Shown piece by piece: positions 40,678 through 49,626 of a DNA stretch of 64,000 nucleotides. Position 1 is the stretch's first letter; each line of letters begins with the position of its first letter. This DNA is from Streptosporangium lutulentum (GTDB taxonomy: Bacteria > Actinomycetota > Actinomycetes > Streptosporangiales > Streptosporangiaceae). The translations under genes were made by a program, and so were the position numbers. Under the pieces are notes generated by a model. The model ran no database searches. It was given only the letters and a program-made list of their open reading frames with translations, and had not been told where the DNA came from. The DNA lies in NCBI RefSeq assembly GCF_030811455.1, contig NZ_JAUSQU010000001.1, positions 9,548,001 to 9,612,000 of the forward strand, in the 5' to 3' direction.

Positions 40678-43152
40678 ATGACCCAGGACACCACACCCGC
40701 CTCCGTTGCCCTCGGCAACCTCCCCCTCGAACCCAATGTCTTCGTGGGGCGGGAGGCCGATGTGGAAGAGCTGACCGAGCTGCTGGGCGTGGCCCGGGTG
40801 GTGACCCTGTGCGGGGCGGGCGGCATCGGCAAGAGCAGGCTGGCGGTCCGGGTGGCCGCCCAGGTTGCGGAGGAGTTTCCCGGGGGCGTCTGGCTGGTGG
40901 AGCTGGCGGAGGCGGTGCGCGGCGACCTGATCGCGCCCAGGGTGGCCGCCGTGCTCGGGGTGAAGCCCGAGCCGTCGCGTGCGCTGTCCGACACGCTGAT
41001 CGACGCGCTCGGCGACCGGCGCCTGCTGCTGGTCATCGACAACTGCGAGTCCCTCATCGAGGAGTCCGCCCTGTTCTGCCGGACGCTGCTCACCGTCTGC
41101 CCGCAGGTGCGCGTGCTCACGACCAGCAGGGAGCCGCTGCGGGTGGCGGGCGAGACCGTGTGGCGGGTTCCGCCGCTCACCCTGCCCAGGACCGGCGGCC
41201 AGGACCTCGGCACCAGCGAGGCGGTGCGGCTCTTCGTCGACCGCGCCACCGCCGCCTCGCGGGGCTTCGTCGTCACCGAGCAGAACGCCGGCGACATCGT
41301 CGGCCTGTGCGAGGCGCTCGACGGCATGCCGCTCGCCATCGAGCTCGCCGCCGCGCTGTGCAGGGTGCTGACCGTGGAGCAGATCAACGCCCGCATCAGA
41401 GACCGGTTCCGGCTGCTGTCGGCGGGCGACAGGACCGCCCCGGCCCGGCAGCAGACGCTCAGGGCGACCGTCGACTGGAGTTACCAGCAGCTCAAGGAGC
41501 CCGAGCGGATCCTGCTGCGGCGGCTGGCGGTGTTCACCGGAGGGTGGACGCTCGACATGGCCGAGCAGGTCTGCGCGGGCAACGGCCTGTGGGCCGAAGA
41601 CGTCCTGGGGGTGCTCTGCGACCTGGTCGACAAGTCCCTGGTCCTGGCCGACGCGGAGGTGGCGGGCGAGACGCGTTACCGGATGCTGGAGACGATCCGC
41701 GAATACGCCGCCGAGCAGCTCGACGTCTCCGGTGAGGAGCCCGAGTTCCGGCGACGGCACCGGGATCACATGATCGACGTCGCCGCCCGGCTCCACCAGA
41801 TGATCGTCCGGCGGCCCCGCCCGACCTGGGCGGAGATCTGCCCGATGCTGGTCCTGCTGGACGAGCTGCAGTCCAACGTCTGGGCGGCGGTGCGCTGGTC
41901 GGCCGAGGCGGCCGACCCGGAGAGCGCGCTGCGCCTGCTCGTCCTGCTGCGCTGGCCGATCATCGCCGGGGGCAGGTTCACCCCGGCCGACGAGTGGCTG
42001 GACCGTCTGCTCGACGTGGAGCCGACGGAGCTGACCCCGCGGGTGCGCGGCGACGCCCTCGCGCTGCGCGGGCAGGTGGCGTTCGGACAGGGTGACCCCG
42101 ACACCGCGCAGGTCGCCTGCACGTCCGCCGTCGAGCTGTGCCGCAAGGCGGGACTGAACGGACCGCTGAGCGGGGCGCTGGCCATCCTGGCCTGGGTGGC
42201 CATCTACCAGCGGCGGCCGGAGAGGGCCAGGTCCCTTCTGGACGAGGCGCTTGAGGCCGTGCGCACGGTCGACGACCCGTGGCACGAGACGGTGATCCGC
42301 TCCATGGAGGGGACGTTCGCGCTGTCGGAGGGGCGGGCCAAGGAGTCCCAGCGCTCCTTCGAGGCCGCGCTGGCCATCGCCCACGAGCTCGACAACCACT
42401 GGGCCGCGCCGGTCGCGCTCATCGGCCTGGCCCAGGTCGCCTGGCTGCGGGGCGACCTCGTGGAGGCGCGCGCCCACTACGAGCGGGCCCTGGACCTGCT
42501 CCAGGACATCACGGCCCACTGGCAGGCCATCACGTGCCTGTCGGGGCTGGGGAGGATCGCCCTGGTCCAGGGTGATCTCGCCACCGCCCGCGTCAGGCTG
42601 ATCGAAAGCCTGAGGCTCTGCCTGGGCACGGGCCAGCGACTCGGCGTGGCCCGGCGGATCGAGACACTCGCGCAGCTCGCGCTGGCCGAGGAGGACGACC
42701 GCCGGGCGGTGCGCCTGGCGGGGGCCTCCGCGGCGATCCGGAGCGCGATGAGCGGTGCCGTGCTGCCACCCGGGTTCGGCGCGCGGATGGAGGAGCTGCT
42801 CCAGCCCGCCCGCGTACGGCTCGGCGAGGCGCTGGTCGCCCAGCTGTGGGCACACGGACAGGAGATGTCCCAGGACCAGGCGGTCCGTTACGCGCTGCAG
42901 TTCGACGAGCCGTCCGAGGCGCCCCTGCTGCTCGGCAGACATCCGGTCGTCGCCCCGCTCACCACGCTGACCTGCCGGGAGTGGGAGATCGCGGAGCTGA
43001 TCGCCAGAGGCATGAGCAACAAGGCCATCGCCGACGAGCTGGTGATCAGTCCCGCGACCGCGGCCCGGCACGTGGCCAACATCCTCGCCAAGCTCGGTTT
43101 CTCCTCCCGCACCCAGGTCGCCACCTGGGTCATCGAGCAGAACCGCTCGTGA
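40678..43152 (+). CDS. LuxR-type regulator with NB-ARC-like ATPase (AfsR/LAL-like)
   Basis: 824-residue signal-transduction ATPase (STAND type). The nucleotide-binding domain starts with NVFVGREADVEELTELL; Walker A is GAGGIGKS (46-53), Walker B LLLVIDNCE, and GMPLAIELAAAL is the family's GLPLA-like motif. A tetratricopeptide-like region fills about 420-720 (DVEPTELTPRVRGDALALRG, GRAKESQRSFEAALAIAHEL). The C-terminal 65 residues are a LuxR helix-turn-helix (LTCREWEIAELIARGMSNKAIADEL). Such proteins activate antibiotic or secondary-metabolite genes. ATG 40678 follows TATTTAAGAGCCG with little Shine-Dalgarno. No obvious target gene is adjacent. Confidence 0.93.
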   Translation: MTQDTTPASVALGNLPLEPNVFVGREADVEELTELLGVARVVTLCGAGGIGKSRLAVRVAAQVAEEFPGGVWLVELAEAVRGDLIAPRVAAVLGVKPEPSRALSDTLIDALGDRRLLLVIDNCESLIEESALFCRTLLTVCPQVRVLTTSREPLRVAGETVWRVPPLTLPRTGGQDLGTSEAVRLFVDRATAASRGFVVTEQNAGDIVGLCEALDGMPLAIELAAALCRVLTVEQINARIRDRFRLLSAGDRTAPARQQTLRATVDWSYQQLKEPERILLRRLAVFTGGWTLDMAEQVCAGNGLWAEDVLGVLCDLVDKSLVLADAEVAGETRYRMLETIREYAAEQLDVSGEEPEFRRRHRDHMIDVAARLHQMIVRRPRPTWAEICPMLVLLDELQSNVWAAVRWSAEAADPESALRLLVLLRWPIIAGGRFTPADEWLDRLLDVEPTELTPRVRGDALALRGQVAFGQGDPDTAQVACTSAVELCRKAGLNGPLSGALAILAWVAIYQRRPERARSLLDEALEAVRTVDDPWHETVIRSMEGTFALSEGRAKESQRSFEAALAIAHELDNHWAAPVALIGLAQVAWLRGDLVEARAHYERALDLLQDITAHWQAITCLSGLGRIALVQGDLATARVRLIESLRLCLGTGQRLGVARRIETLAQLALAEEDDRRAVRLAGASAAIRSAMSGAVLPPGFGARMEELLQPARVRLGEALVAQLWAHGQEMSQDQAVRYALQFDEPSEAPLLLGRHPVVAPLTTLTCREWEIAELIARGMSNKAIADELVISPATAARHVANILAKLGFSSRTQVATWVIEQNRS

Positions 43153-43875
43153 GACGTCCCGGCCACCCCGCTCACCTCTCGCGGGCCGTACGGCCCGCCG
43201 GCGAGACGACCCGGACGGCCGTCGTCGCGGTGGGCGGCGCGTCTCCGGGGGAGAAACCCGTCCGCAGGACGGAGCGCCTACACATCGGATCTACACATCG
43301 GGGGTCACGCGGATACACCTCGGGATACTCACTCCGGAGCATGTGCCGGGTCATCCGCCCGCCGTACATTTCTTCTCGTGTTCGACCGATGACGTCCAGC
43401 CTTCCGCGGGTCGCCGACCATGAGGGCGGTCCCTACGAAGGCTCATACCATCCCGGGTGTCTGGGTCGGGCATGTGGGAGCGTCGCGTGTCCCTCCCGAC
43501 GGCCGAGGTCTCCTCGGAGGGGTGGGGACTTGAGGCCACGGGCCACGCGACAGCGGGCTCGAGTCGCGCAGGGCTCGAGCCCGCCCATCCTGGGCGCCGT
43601 TTTCCGAAGTCGGTATTTCGCCCGGGACTCCTCGTCCTTGAGCCCCTTCCCGCCTGGAGCTCGCGTTGTCTGAAACCCACCCCTTGAATGATTTCAAACC
43701 CTGTTTCCTTGAAGACCTCTGCCTGGAATCCCATTCTCCTCGAAACGCGATCTCCTCTCGAAACCCATCTCTCCCAGGAAAGGTCACGCCACCTGGAGAC
43801 ACGTCCTTGAATACACAGTCATCTACATACATTTGTCGATGCCCGCGCGAAGAGGCTGACTCTACTGTCGGTGAA
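43153..43875. other. 723-bp orphan interval, no supported gene
   Basis: Neither strand offers a convincing gene; open frames exist but lack ribosome sites and domain character. The right half (43600-43860) is clearly lower in GC than the genes around it. It contains loosely repeated short strings (CTCGAAAC-CATCTC at 43739 and 43757, and CCTTGAA several times). It may be a decayed gene, a regulatory leader or an untranslated RNA; I cannot decide. Confidence 0.5.
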
Positions 43876-44652
43876 ATGAGACCGACCCCTCAGCCCACCA
43901 CGTGCACTGTGACCGAGGCGGTGTTCGGTCGCGCGCATGGGCGAGGCGATCGGCCCGCGCTGATCGATCTCGGTGCCGGAGTGGTGTACGGCTACCGCCG
44001 GCTGGCGGGGGAGGTGACGCGGGGAGCCTCGGGTCTGGTGAGGCGGGGGGCGAGGCGGCGCCAGGTGGCGGGAATCCACGTGGACAACGCCGCCGCCCAG
44101 ACCCTGGCGGTGCACACCGTCATCGCGGCCGGCGGGGTGGCGGCGCCCATCGTCCCCGGGAGCGAGGAGATGGCCGAGCTGCTGGTCGAGTGGGAGGCGC
44201 GGCTGCTCATCACCACCCCTCCCCTCGCGGAGTCGTCGCTACAGGCCGCCGAAGACTCCCGGGTCCGGCAGGTGATCGCGTTCGGGCAGGCCCGTGACAC
44301 CGTCGACTTCGCCGACCTGCTGCTCCTCGAACCGATCCCGCTGCCCTTTCTCGATCCGGCCGTCCAGCCCGCGCTGTTGATCGAGGACGGCGGTGTGCTC
44401 ACCCACCAGGACCTGCTCATGCGGATGCACGCCCTCGACAGGCTCGCCGCGATCGAGAAGTCGGACGTCCTCCTGGTGACCTGGCCCCTGGTGTGCAGCC
44501 TCGCCATGACGACCCTGATCGGGCTGGCGCTGATGCACGGCGCGCTGGTCGTCGTGGCCCCCGGTCTCTCGTCCACCGAGCTGTCGGCGACCATCCATGA
44601 CTTCGGCGTCACCGTCATGGCCCTGTCCGACGGCTCCATCCAGCGCGTATAA
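43876..44652 (+). CDS. Degenerate AMP-binding (acyl-CoA synthetase-like) protein lacking the P-loop
   Basis: 258-residue protein resembling the N-terminal lobe of ANL acyl-CoA synthetases (ALIDLGAGVVYGYRRLAGEV, GIHVDNAAAQTLAVHTVIAAGG, LTHQDLLMRMHALDRL). Where the family has the phosphate loop SSGTTGxPKG before LTHxxL, this protein reads LLIEDGGVLTHQDLL: the loop is gone. The C-terminal adenylation parts are also missing; it stops after TVMALSDGSIQRV. It is either a decayed pseudogene or a non-catalytic relative. The start is ATG 43876; the frame stays open upstream without a good start. Neighbouring leftward ArsR gene is unrelated. Confidence 0.7.
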   Translation: MRPTPQPTTCTVTEAVFGRAHGRGDRPALIDLGAGVVYGYRRLAGEVTRGASGLVRRGARRRQVAGIHVDNAAAQTLAVHTVIAAGGVAAPIVPGSEEMAELLVEWEARLLITTPPLAESSLQAAEDSRVRQVIAFGQARDTVDFADLLLLEPIPLPFLDPAVQPALLIEDGGVLTHQDLLMRMHALDRLAAIEKSDVLLVTWPLVCSLAMTTLIGLALMHGALVVVAPGLSSTELSATIHDFGVTVMALSDGSIQRV

Positions 44653-44712
44653 GCCGGGCCGCGGGCCTGTAGGCCGGGCCGCGGGACTGTAGGGCGAGCC
44701 GCGGGCCGCCTT
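44653..44712. repeat. 20-bp tandem repeat, about three copies, right after the stop
   Basis: GCCGGGCCGCGGGCCTGTAG, then the same with one change, then a partial third copy. The array begins at the base after the TAA of the AMP-binding-like gene. The unit is GC-rich with CCGCGG dyads. Confidence 0.8.
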
Positions 44713-44742
44713 CGCCCGGCGGCGAAGGCGAGGTGAGCGGTC

Positions 44743-45729
44743 TCACGGCCGGAGTCCCGGAGGGCTGACCAGGGAGTCGCCCAGCGCGGTGCGGTGATAC
44801 AGGACACCGCGGCCGACGCGGCTCCCGGTGACCAGGCCCGCCCGGCGCAGGGCGGCGATGTGGCCCCCCACGGTCCCGAGACCCAGCTCAAGGAGGGTGA
44901 CGAGCTGGGTGGTGGTCGCCGGGGTCGCCAACTCCAGCAGGACGAGGGTCCTGGTCCTGCCGATCAGTTCGGCCAGGCCGTCCGGCGCCTCGTGCGGAAT
45001 CCCGGTGCCCCGGGCCGGGTAGCCGATCGCATACGGCCAGCGGTCCTCCAGGTAGGAACTCACCCCCACGGGGAACACGGTCGGCACGAAGAGCAGCCCG
45101 CGCCCGTCGAGCCGGTGGGTCTCGCCCGGACTGTGCGCCTGCACCTCGATGACACCGTCGGGGTGCCACCGGATCCTCGGATTGAGGTCGTCGAGCGCCG
45201 CCGCCCAGCCGTAGGTGGCCAGGCGGCCCGCCCGGTGGACCACGTCCCGCTCCAGGATGGCGTGGAAACGCGGCCACACGGGAGCGACGATCTCCTCCCA
45301 CGCCGCCCTGAGCGCCTCGGCGAACAGCCGCACGACGTCGGGGGAGAACAGCACGTCCCTGACAGCCCCTGAGGGGCGCGGCATCCCCTCCAGGTTCCTG
45401 GCGATCTCGTGGTGCGCCTGGGCCACCGGGGTCGCGCGCACCACCGCGAGCTCCGTCTCGAACGAGCTGTTCACCCCGGTCGGCGGCGGCGCGGGGAAGT
45501 CGGCGTTGTAGTACCTCTCGCGGAACAGCGTCACCATGGCGCCCAGCCCCGGGTGCGTGAGCAGCAGCCGCTGGTACGGCTCCCGCATCCGGCCCGCCCA
45601 CGTCTGCCACTCCCCGGACTCCTTCTTCCCCGAGAGGACCCAGAGCGCGTTCTTCGTCACCATGAGGGGGGAGATGCCGAACCTGCTGGCCATGATGTCC
45701 TGCGAAGTGACCTCGACGCGGTAGACCAT
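44743..45729 (-). CDS. ArsR-type winged-helix regulator with large N-terminal domain
   Basis: 328-residue regulator. The C-terminal 75 residues are an ArsR/SmtB winged helix (LLELATPATTTQLVTLLELGLGTVGGHIAALRRAGLV). The 250-residue N-terminal part (MVYRVEVTSQDIMASRFGISPLM) is the long domain typical of actinomycete DUF5937-like ArsR proteins. There is no metal-binding CxC motif. ATG 45729 has AAAGG before it. It faces the MFS gene across 66 bp that hold a perfect dyad (45738-45757), which overlaps its own ribosome site. It should repress itself and the exporter. Confidence 0.88.
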   Translation of the reverse strand: MVYRVEVTSQDIMASRFGISPLMVTKNALWVLSGKKESGEWQTWAGRMREPYQRLLLTHPGLGAMVTLFRERYYNADFPAPPPTGVNSSFETELAVVRATPVAQAHHEIARNLEGMPRPSGAVRDVLFSPDVVRLFAEALRAAWEEIVAPVWPRFHAILERDVVHRAGRLATYGWAAALDDLNPRIRWHPDGVIEVQAHSPGETHRLDGRGLLFVPTVFPVGVSSYLEDRWPYAIGYPARGTGIPHEAPDGLAELIGRTRTLVLLELATPATTTQLVTLLELGLGTVGGHIAALRRAGLVTGSRVGRGVLYHRTALGDSLVSPPGLRP

Positions 45730-45737
45730 TGGATGAC

Positions 45738-45757
45738 CTTTCGGGTATGTCCGAAAG
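45738..45757. promoter_or_regulatory. Perfect 7-bp inverted repeat, proposed ArsR-type operator
   Basis: CTTTCGG-GTATGT-CCGAAAG is a perfect dyad in the 66-bp gap between the divergent regulator and exporter. It overlaps the ribosome site of the regulator gene. Confidence 0.7.
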
Positions 45758-45795
45758 CTTAGCCAGTCGTCCCGGTCGCCTCCACCATCGTGCTC

Positions 45796-47016
45796 ATGAC
45801 CACACAAGAGCGCGGTGCGACCTACCTGGAGGTCTTCGCGAACCGGGAGTTCCGGGTCCTGTTCGGAAGCTTCGCCCTCCTCGTGGGCGGGGACCAGGTC
45901 AAGATGCTGGCGCTGTCCGCGCTGGTCTACGCGCGAACCGGCTCGCCGGGACTGTCGGCGGCGACATACATGCTGGGCTTCCTGCCCTACATCGTCGGCG
46001 GGACGTTCCTGCTCTCGCTGGCCGACCGGATCCGGCCGCGCAGGCTGATGATCGTCGGAGAGCTGCTCAGGGTGGTGACCTGCCTGCTGCTGGCCTTCGC
46101 CGGGTTGCCCGTCTGGGCGATGCTCGCGCTGGTCCTGGTCACCGGGTTGTTCTCACCGGTCTTCGGAGCGGCGCGCAGCGCACTCCTTCCCGATCTGCTG
46201 CCGGGCGACGCGTTCGTGCTGGCACGGTCCATGCTGTCCCTGACGGCCGCCGGGGCGCAGATCGGCGGGCTGGCCGTGGGCGGCGGCATCCTCGCCGCCG
46301 CCGGCCCCGACGGGGCGCTGGCCGTCACCGCCGGGCTGTCCGCTGTGGCCGTCGTGGTGCTGCGCTTCGGCCTGCCCGACTTCCCCGCCCCGAGTGCGAA
46401 GGGCGATCTTCCCGCCGGAGGTCCCGCGGGGGGCGTGAGGGGCGGCGCCGTACGGGAGACCCTGAGGGTCAACCGGACCCTGCTGGTGGACGCGCGGGTA
46501 CGCGGCCTGCTTCTCGCGCAGTGGTTGCCCATATCCTTCGTGACGGGCGCCGAGGCGATGCTGGTCCCCTACCTGGGGAGCACCGCCGGGATCGCGCTCG
46601 CCGCCGCGTCCGTGGGGCTGGCGGTCGGGAACCTCGCCGTCGGCCGGCTGGTCCCGCCCTCGGGCAGGGAGCGGCTGGCGTTGCCGCTCGCGGTGGCGGC
46701 GGGCGTTCCCCTGCTGGTGTTCGTCGTCCAACCGGCGTTCTGGGGGGCCGCGCTGCTCGTGCTGCTCGCGACGGCGGGGGGTTCCTACGAGCTCGGGTTG
46801 CAGCGGAGGTTCGTGGAGGCGGTGGCCGAGCCGATCCGAGGACAGGCCTTCGGTCTGGCCTCGGCGGGGATGATGACGGGCCAGGCGCTGGGCGCGGCCC
46901 TGGTGGGCGGGGCCGCCGAGCTGACCTCCCCGCACATGGCGATCGTTCTCGCAGGTGTCGCGACGGTCCTCTGCTCCCTCGCCCTGCACCGGTCTCTGCG
47001 GCCGGGGCCCCTTTGA
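45796..47016 (+). CDS. MFS exporter
   Basis: 406-residue major facilitator protein with about 12 helices (FGSFALLVGGDQVKMLALSALVY, GFLPYIVGGTFLLSLADRIRPRRLM). The segment SLADRIRPRRL is the loop-2 motif in degraded form. It is of the DHA3-like drug-efflux type that is often paired with an ArsR regulator. ATG 45796 is preferred; GTG 45790 is an alternative. The pair regulator-exporter points to inducible efflux of a small toxic compound. Confidence 0.88.
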   Translation: MTTQERGATYLEVFANREFRVLFGSFALLVGGDQVKMLALSALVYARTGSPGLSAATYMLGFLPYIVGGTFLLSLADRIRPRRLMIVGELLRVVTCLLLAFAGLPVWAMLALVLVTGLFSPVFGAARSALLPDLLPGDAFVLARSMLSLTAAGAQIGGLAVGGGILAAAGPDGALAVTAGLSAVAVVVLRFGLPDFPAPSAKGDLPAGGPAGGVRGGAVRETLRVNRTLLVDARVRGLLLAQWLPISFVTGAEAMLVPYLGSTAGIALAAASVGLAVGNLAVGRLVPPSGRERLALPLAVAAGVPLLVFVVQPAFWGAALLVLLATAGGSYELGLQRRFVEAVAEPIRGQAFGLASAGMMTGQALGAALVGGAAELTSPHMAIVLAGVATVLCSLALHRSLRPGPL

Positions 47017-47133
47017 CGGGCGCCTTCCGGGCTCCGTGGCCGGGGTTCCTCCTGATGGCCGAATCCGGCCACCAGGTAACCCCTGGGGAAGGGCGGCGCG
47101 TCTCTCACGCATCGCTATAAGTACGGAGTAGTC

Positions 47134-48081
47134 GTGACGTATCCCCCGCAGGGCTCACAGCCGCCGCACGGCCGGCGCCCCGGGCAGCCCCTCTGGCAGC
47201 AGCCCCAGCCCCATGGCCGCACGGGGCAACCGCCGCCGGGGTATCGTCCGCAGCGGTACGGTCCGTGGCGACCGCAGGGGTATCGCCCGCAGTACGGTCC
47301 GTGGCAACCGCCGCGGGGATACCTGCCGCCGCCGGGGTATCGCCCGCAGCCCTGTCCGTACCAGGGCCACCACCCCGGGTACGATCACCTTCCACCCCCG
47401 CCGCCGAACAACACCGGCGCGATCGTCGCCCTGGTCGCCGGGCTGTCCCTCGTCCTCGTGACCGGCGTCATCCTCACCATCATGGCCTTCGGCGGCGGCA
47501 CGGCCGTGGCCGGCGACGAGCGGCTCCGCTTCCTCCCGGACAGGACGCAGCCCGCCGACACCACGGCGTCCACCGACGCCACGGCGCCCTCGGAAACCGG
47601 TCAGCCCCTGGTCGTACAGCCCCCCGAGGCGAATCAGCCCGCGCAGGACCAGCAGCCTCCTTCCGGACAGGTCGCGAAGGTCGGCGAGACCGTCACCGTC
47701 GCCGGGCTCAAGCCCGAGGTCCAGGTCGCCGCCACCCTCAACCGGGTCATCGACAACGCGACCCCCGACAACCGGTTCCTGAGGCCGAAGGACGGCAACC
47801 GGTTCGTCGCGGTCGAGCTCTCCCTGAAGAACGTCGGCCAGGAGGTCTACACCGACTCGCCGATCATCGGAGCCCTGCTCATCGACGCCGAAGGCCGGCA
47901 GCACAACGCCGCTCTGGCCGGGGTCGCCGAGGGGGTATCCTTCGGCGGAGCCGTCTCCGTCGCGGTCGGCGACTCCCGCAAAGGGGTCGTCGTGTTCGAG
48001 GTCCCGGCCGGGGCGAGGCCCGCGAAGCTTCAGTTCGGGGTGATGTTCGGACAGCAGAAGGGCGAGTGGCAGCTCGGCTAG
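47134..48081 (+). CDS. Membrane protein with Pro/Tyr-rich tail and DUF4352-like extracellular domain
   Basis: 315-residue protein starting at GTG 47134. The first 90 residues are a cytoplasmic low-complexity tail of PPGYRPQ-, GYRPQYGPW- and QPPHG-like repeats. One transmembrane helix (TGAIVALVAGLSLVLVTGVILTIMAFGG) follows. A Thr/Pro/Gln-rich linker then leads to a beta-sandwich of the DUF4352/telomeric-repeat-binding-like type (VGETVTVAGLKPEVQVAATLN, NRFVAVELSLKNVGQEV, VFEVPAGARPAKLQFGVMFG). Such domains are common on actinomycete surfaces and bind unknown partners. The stop is at once followed by a 24-bp tandem repeat. Confidence 0.85.
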   Translation: MTYPPQGSQPPHGRRPGQPLWQQPQPHGRTGQPPPGYRPQRYGPWRPQGYRPQYGPWQPPRGYLPPPGYRPQPCPYQGHHPGYDHLPPPPPNNTGAIVALVAGLSLVLVTGVILTIMAFGGGTAVAGDERLRFLPDRTQPADTTASTDATAPSETGQPLVVQPPEANQPAQDQQPPSGQVAKVGETVTVAGLKPEVQVAATLNRVIDNATPDNRFLRPKDGNRFVAVELSLKNVGQEVYTDSPIIGALLIDAEGRQHNAALAGVAEGVSFGGAVSVAVGDSRKGVVVFEVPAGARPAKLQFGVMFGQQKGEWQLG

Positions 48082-48086
48082 CGGGC

Positions 48087-48182
48087 CTCCCGGCACCGCC
48101 TGCGCGGGTCTCCGGGTACGGCCTGCGCGGGGTCTCCCGGCACGGCCTGCGCGGGGTCTCCGAGTACGGCCTGCGCGAGGTG
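48087..48182. repeat. 24-bp tandem repeat, four copies, after the stop
   Basis: Four units of about 24 bp, each of the form TCTCC-GG-ACGGCCTGCGCGGGG. The second and fourth, and first and third, differ at the same positions (GGTACGG/AGTACGG versus GGCACSG). The array fills the 117-bp space between two convergent genes. Confidence 0.82.
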
Positions 48183-48198
48183 GTCCCCGACCGGGCGG

Positions 48199-48807
48199 TC
48201 AGCCCTGCTTGAGCAGGTGCAGGCCCGACAGGGAACCGCCCACCTGCATCAGGCGTCCGCCGGTGCGCAGGTCGCCGACGTTGACCGGGGCGAACCCCAG
48301 CCCGTCCGCCCATTCCGCGAAGACGGCCGCGGGGGCGGCGTCGCCGGCCAGGAACAGCACCCGGCGGCCGGCGTCCTGCCGGGGGTCGGCCGCGATGTGC
48401 CGGCCGTGGAGCGTGTTGAACGCCTTGATCACGTGGGCGCCGGGGGCCAGGCCGGCCACGACCTCGCTGCCGGTCCGCTCATCCAGGTCGGCGGCCTCGG
48501 ACTCGGGCGACCCGGTGGGAAACCGGTTGGTGGCGTCGATGAGGATGCGGCCGTCCCACGGGGGCAGGCCGGACAGAGCCTGCGGGACGCGCGTCCACGG
48601 CACGGCGAGGAGCACGGCGTCGGCCCGGGCCGCCTCGGCGGTGGTGCCGGCGGACGCGCCGGGGCCGAGTTCCTCGACGAGCGATTCGAGCGTCTCAGGT
48701 CCGCGGCTGTTGCTGAGGGTGACCTTGTGGCCGACGTTGAGCGCATGCCGGGCGATGGCCTGGGCGATGGTTCCGGCGCCGATGATTCCGAGGGTTTCGA
48801 TGCGCAT
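48199..48807 (-). CDS. NADPH-dependent F420 reductase-like oxidoreductase
   Basis: 202-residue protein of the F420 reductase/NADP oxidoreductase group. The nucleotide loop is GIIGAGTIAQAIARHAL; SNSRGPETL is the NADP phosphate-binding strand-2 region. FNTLHGRHIAADP and the C-terminal GGRLMQVGGSLSGLHLL are family landmarks. True F420-NADP reductases exchange hydride between F420 and NADP; many homologues have unknown partners. It runs leftward, its end facing the tandem repeat. The 140 bp upstream hold the promoter and nothing else visible. Confidence 0.88.
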   Translation of the reverse strand: MRIETLGIIGAGTIAQAIARHALNVGHKVTLSNSRGPETLESLVEELGPGASAGTTAEAARADAVLLAVPWTRVPQALSGLPPWDGRILIDATNRFPTGSPESEAADLDERTGSEVVAGLAPGAHVIKAFNTLHGRHIAADPRQDAGRRVLFLAGDAAPAAVFAEWADGLGFAPVNVGDLRTGGRLMQVGGSLSGLHLLKQG

Positions 48808-48948
48808 GAAGAGGTCCTCTCGTTGGTGTGGGCGACGCCGGATCCGGGTGTGCGACTTTCGTCTCCCGTAGGACTCTCCAAAAAACGATCATCTACTCGT
48901 CCCTGCGGCCATCGGCCTGAGCAGCCTCCCGGCGTCGTGCCGGGGGCG

Positions 48949-49626
48949 TCACGCCGCCGTCTCCAGGGCGAGAAGGACGAGCTTGGCGTCGGGGCCGCCG
49001 GCGTAGCCGCCGGCGCCGCCGTCGGAGCGCACCACCCGGTGGCAGGGCACCACCAGGGGCAGCGGGTTGGTGGCGCAGGCGGTGCCCACCGCGCGGACCG
49101 CCCGGGGGCTGCCCGCGGCGGCCGCGACCTGGGCGTAGCTCTCGGTGTGGCCGTAGCCGATCTCCCGCAGGTGTGTCAGCACCTCGCGCCGGAAGCCCTT
49201 CGACAGCCGCCAGTCCAGCGGCAGGTCGAACCGGGTCCGCTCGCCGGCGAAGTACTCCTGGAGCTGCCGGCTCGTCTCGTCCAGGCGGCGCGGGGCGTTC
49301 AGGATCCGGGGACTGACGCGCTCGGCGAGCTGCCGCAGCACGGCGTCATGGTCCTGGACGGCGAAGGCGATCTTCACCAGGCCCTGGGCGGTGGCGGCCA
49401 GCAGGAGCGTGCCGACCGGGGAGTCCAGCGTGCGGTAGGCGACGTCGAGGATCCCCTCGCGCTGTGCCCGGTCGATGAGCCGCTCGTGCAGCCGGGCCAT
49501 CGCGGGGGCATCCTGGACGGGGAGCGCCGCGAACAGGCGTCCGGTCCGGGAGTCGGACGCGGATGTGATCGAGTCGCTCTCCTCCGCGAGCGGGCGGTCG
49601 GCCGTGGGGTCGGATGCGGTGCTCAT
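48949..49626 (-). CDS. ogt: Methylated-DNA--protein-cysteine methyltransferase with N-terminal extension
   Basis: 225-residue suicide enzyme that removes alkyl groups from O6-guanine. The active cysteine is C195 in PCHRV; the DNA-binding helix and arginine finger region precede it (SPRAVRAVGTACATN). An N-terminal extension of about 60 residues (acidic and Ser-rich, then LFAALPVQDAPAMARLHERL and AQREGILDVAYRTLDSP) is longer than in the neighbouring Ogt. It begins at an ATGA overlap with the sigma-factor gene, that is, where an anti-sigma factor usually sits. That position and the extra domain suggest it may sense alkylation and modulate the sigma factor. Confidence 0.9.
   Translation of the reverse strand: MSTASDPTADRPLAEESDSITSASDSRTGRLFAALPVQDAPAMARLHERLIDRAQREGILDVAYRTLDSPVGTLLLAATAQGLVKIAFAVQDHDAVLRQLAERVSPRILNAPRRLDETSRQLQEYFAGERTRFDLPLDWRLSKGFRREVLTHLREIGYGHTESYAQVAAAAGSPRAVRAVGTACATNPLPLVVPCHRVVRSDGGAGGYAGGPDAKLVLLALETAA

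Noticed and set aside
40633..43071. Minus-strand open frame of about 810 codons
   Set aside because: Fully antisense to the STAND/LuxR regulator, whose Walker and helix-turn-helix motifs are certain; the shadow is Gln/Arg/Gly/His-rich without domains.
48087..48182. Possible CRISPR array (regular 24-bp units)
   Set aside because: The copies are contiguous with no spacers between repeats and no cas genes nearby; it is a simple tandem repeat.
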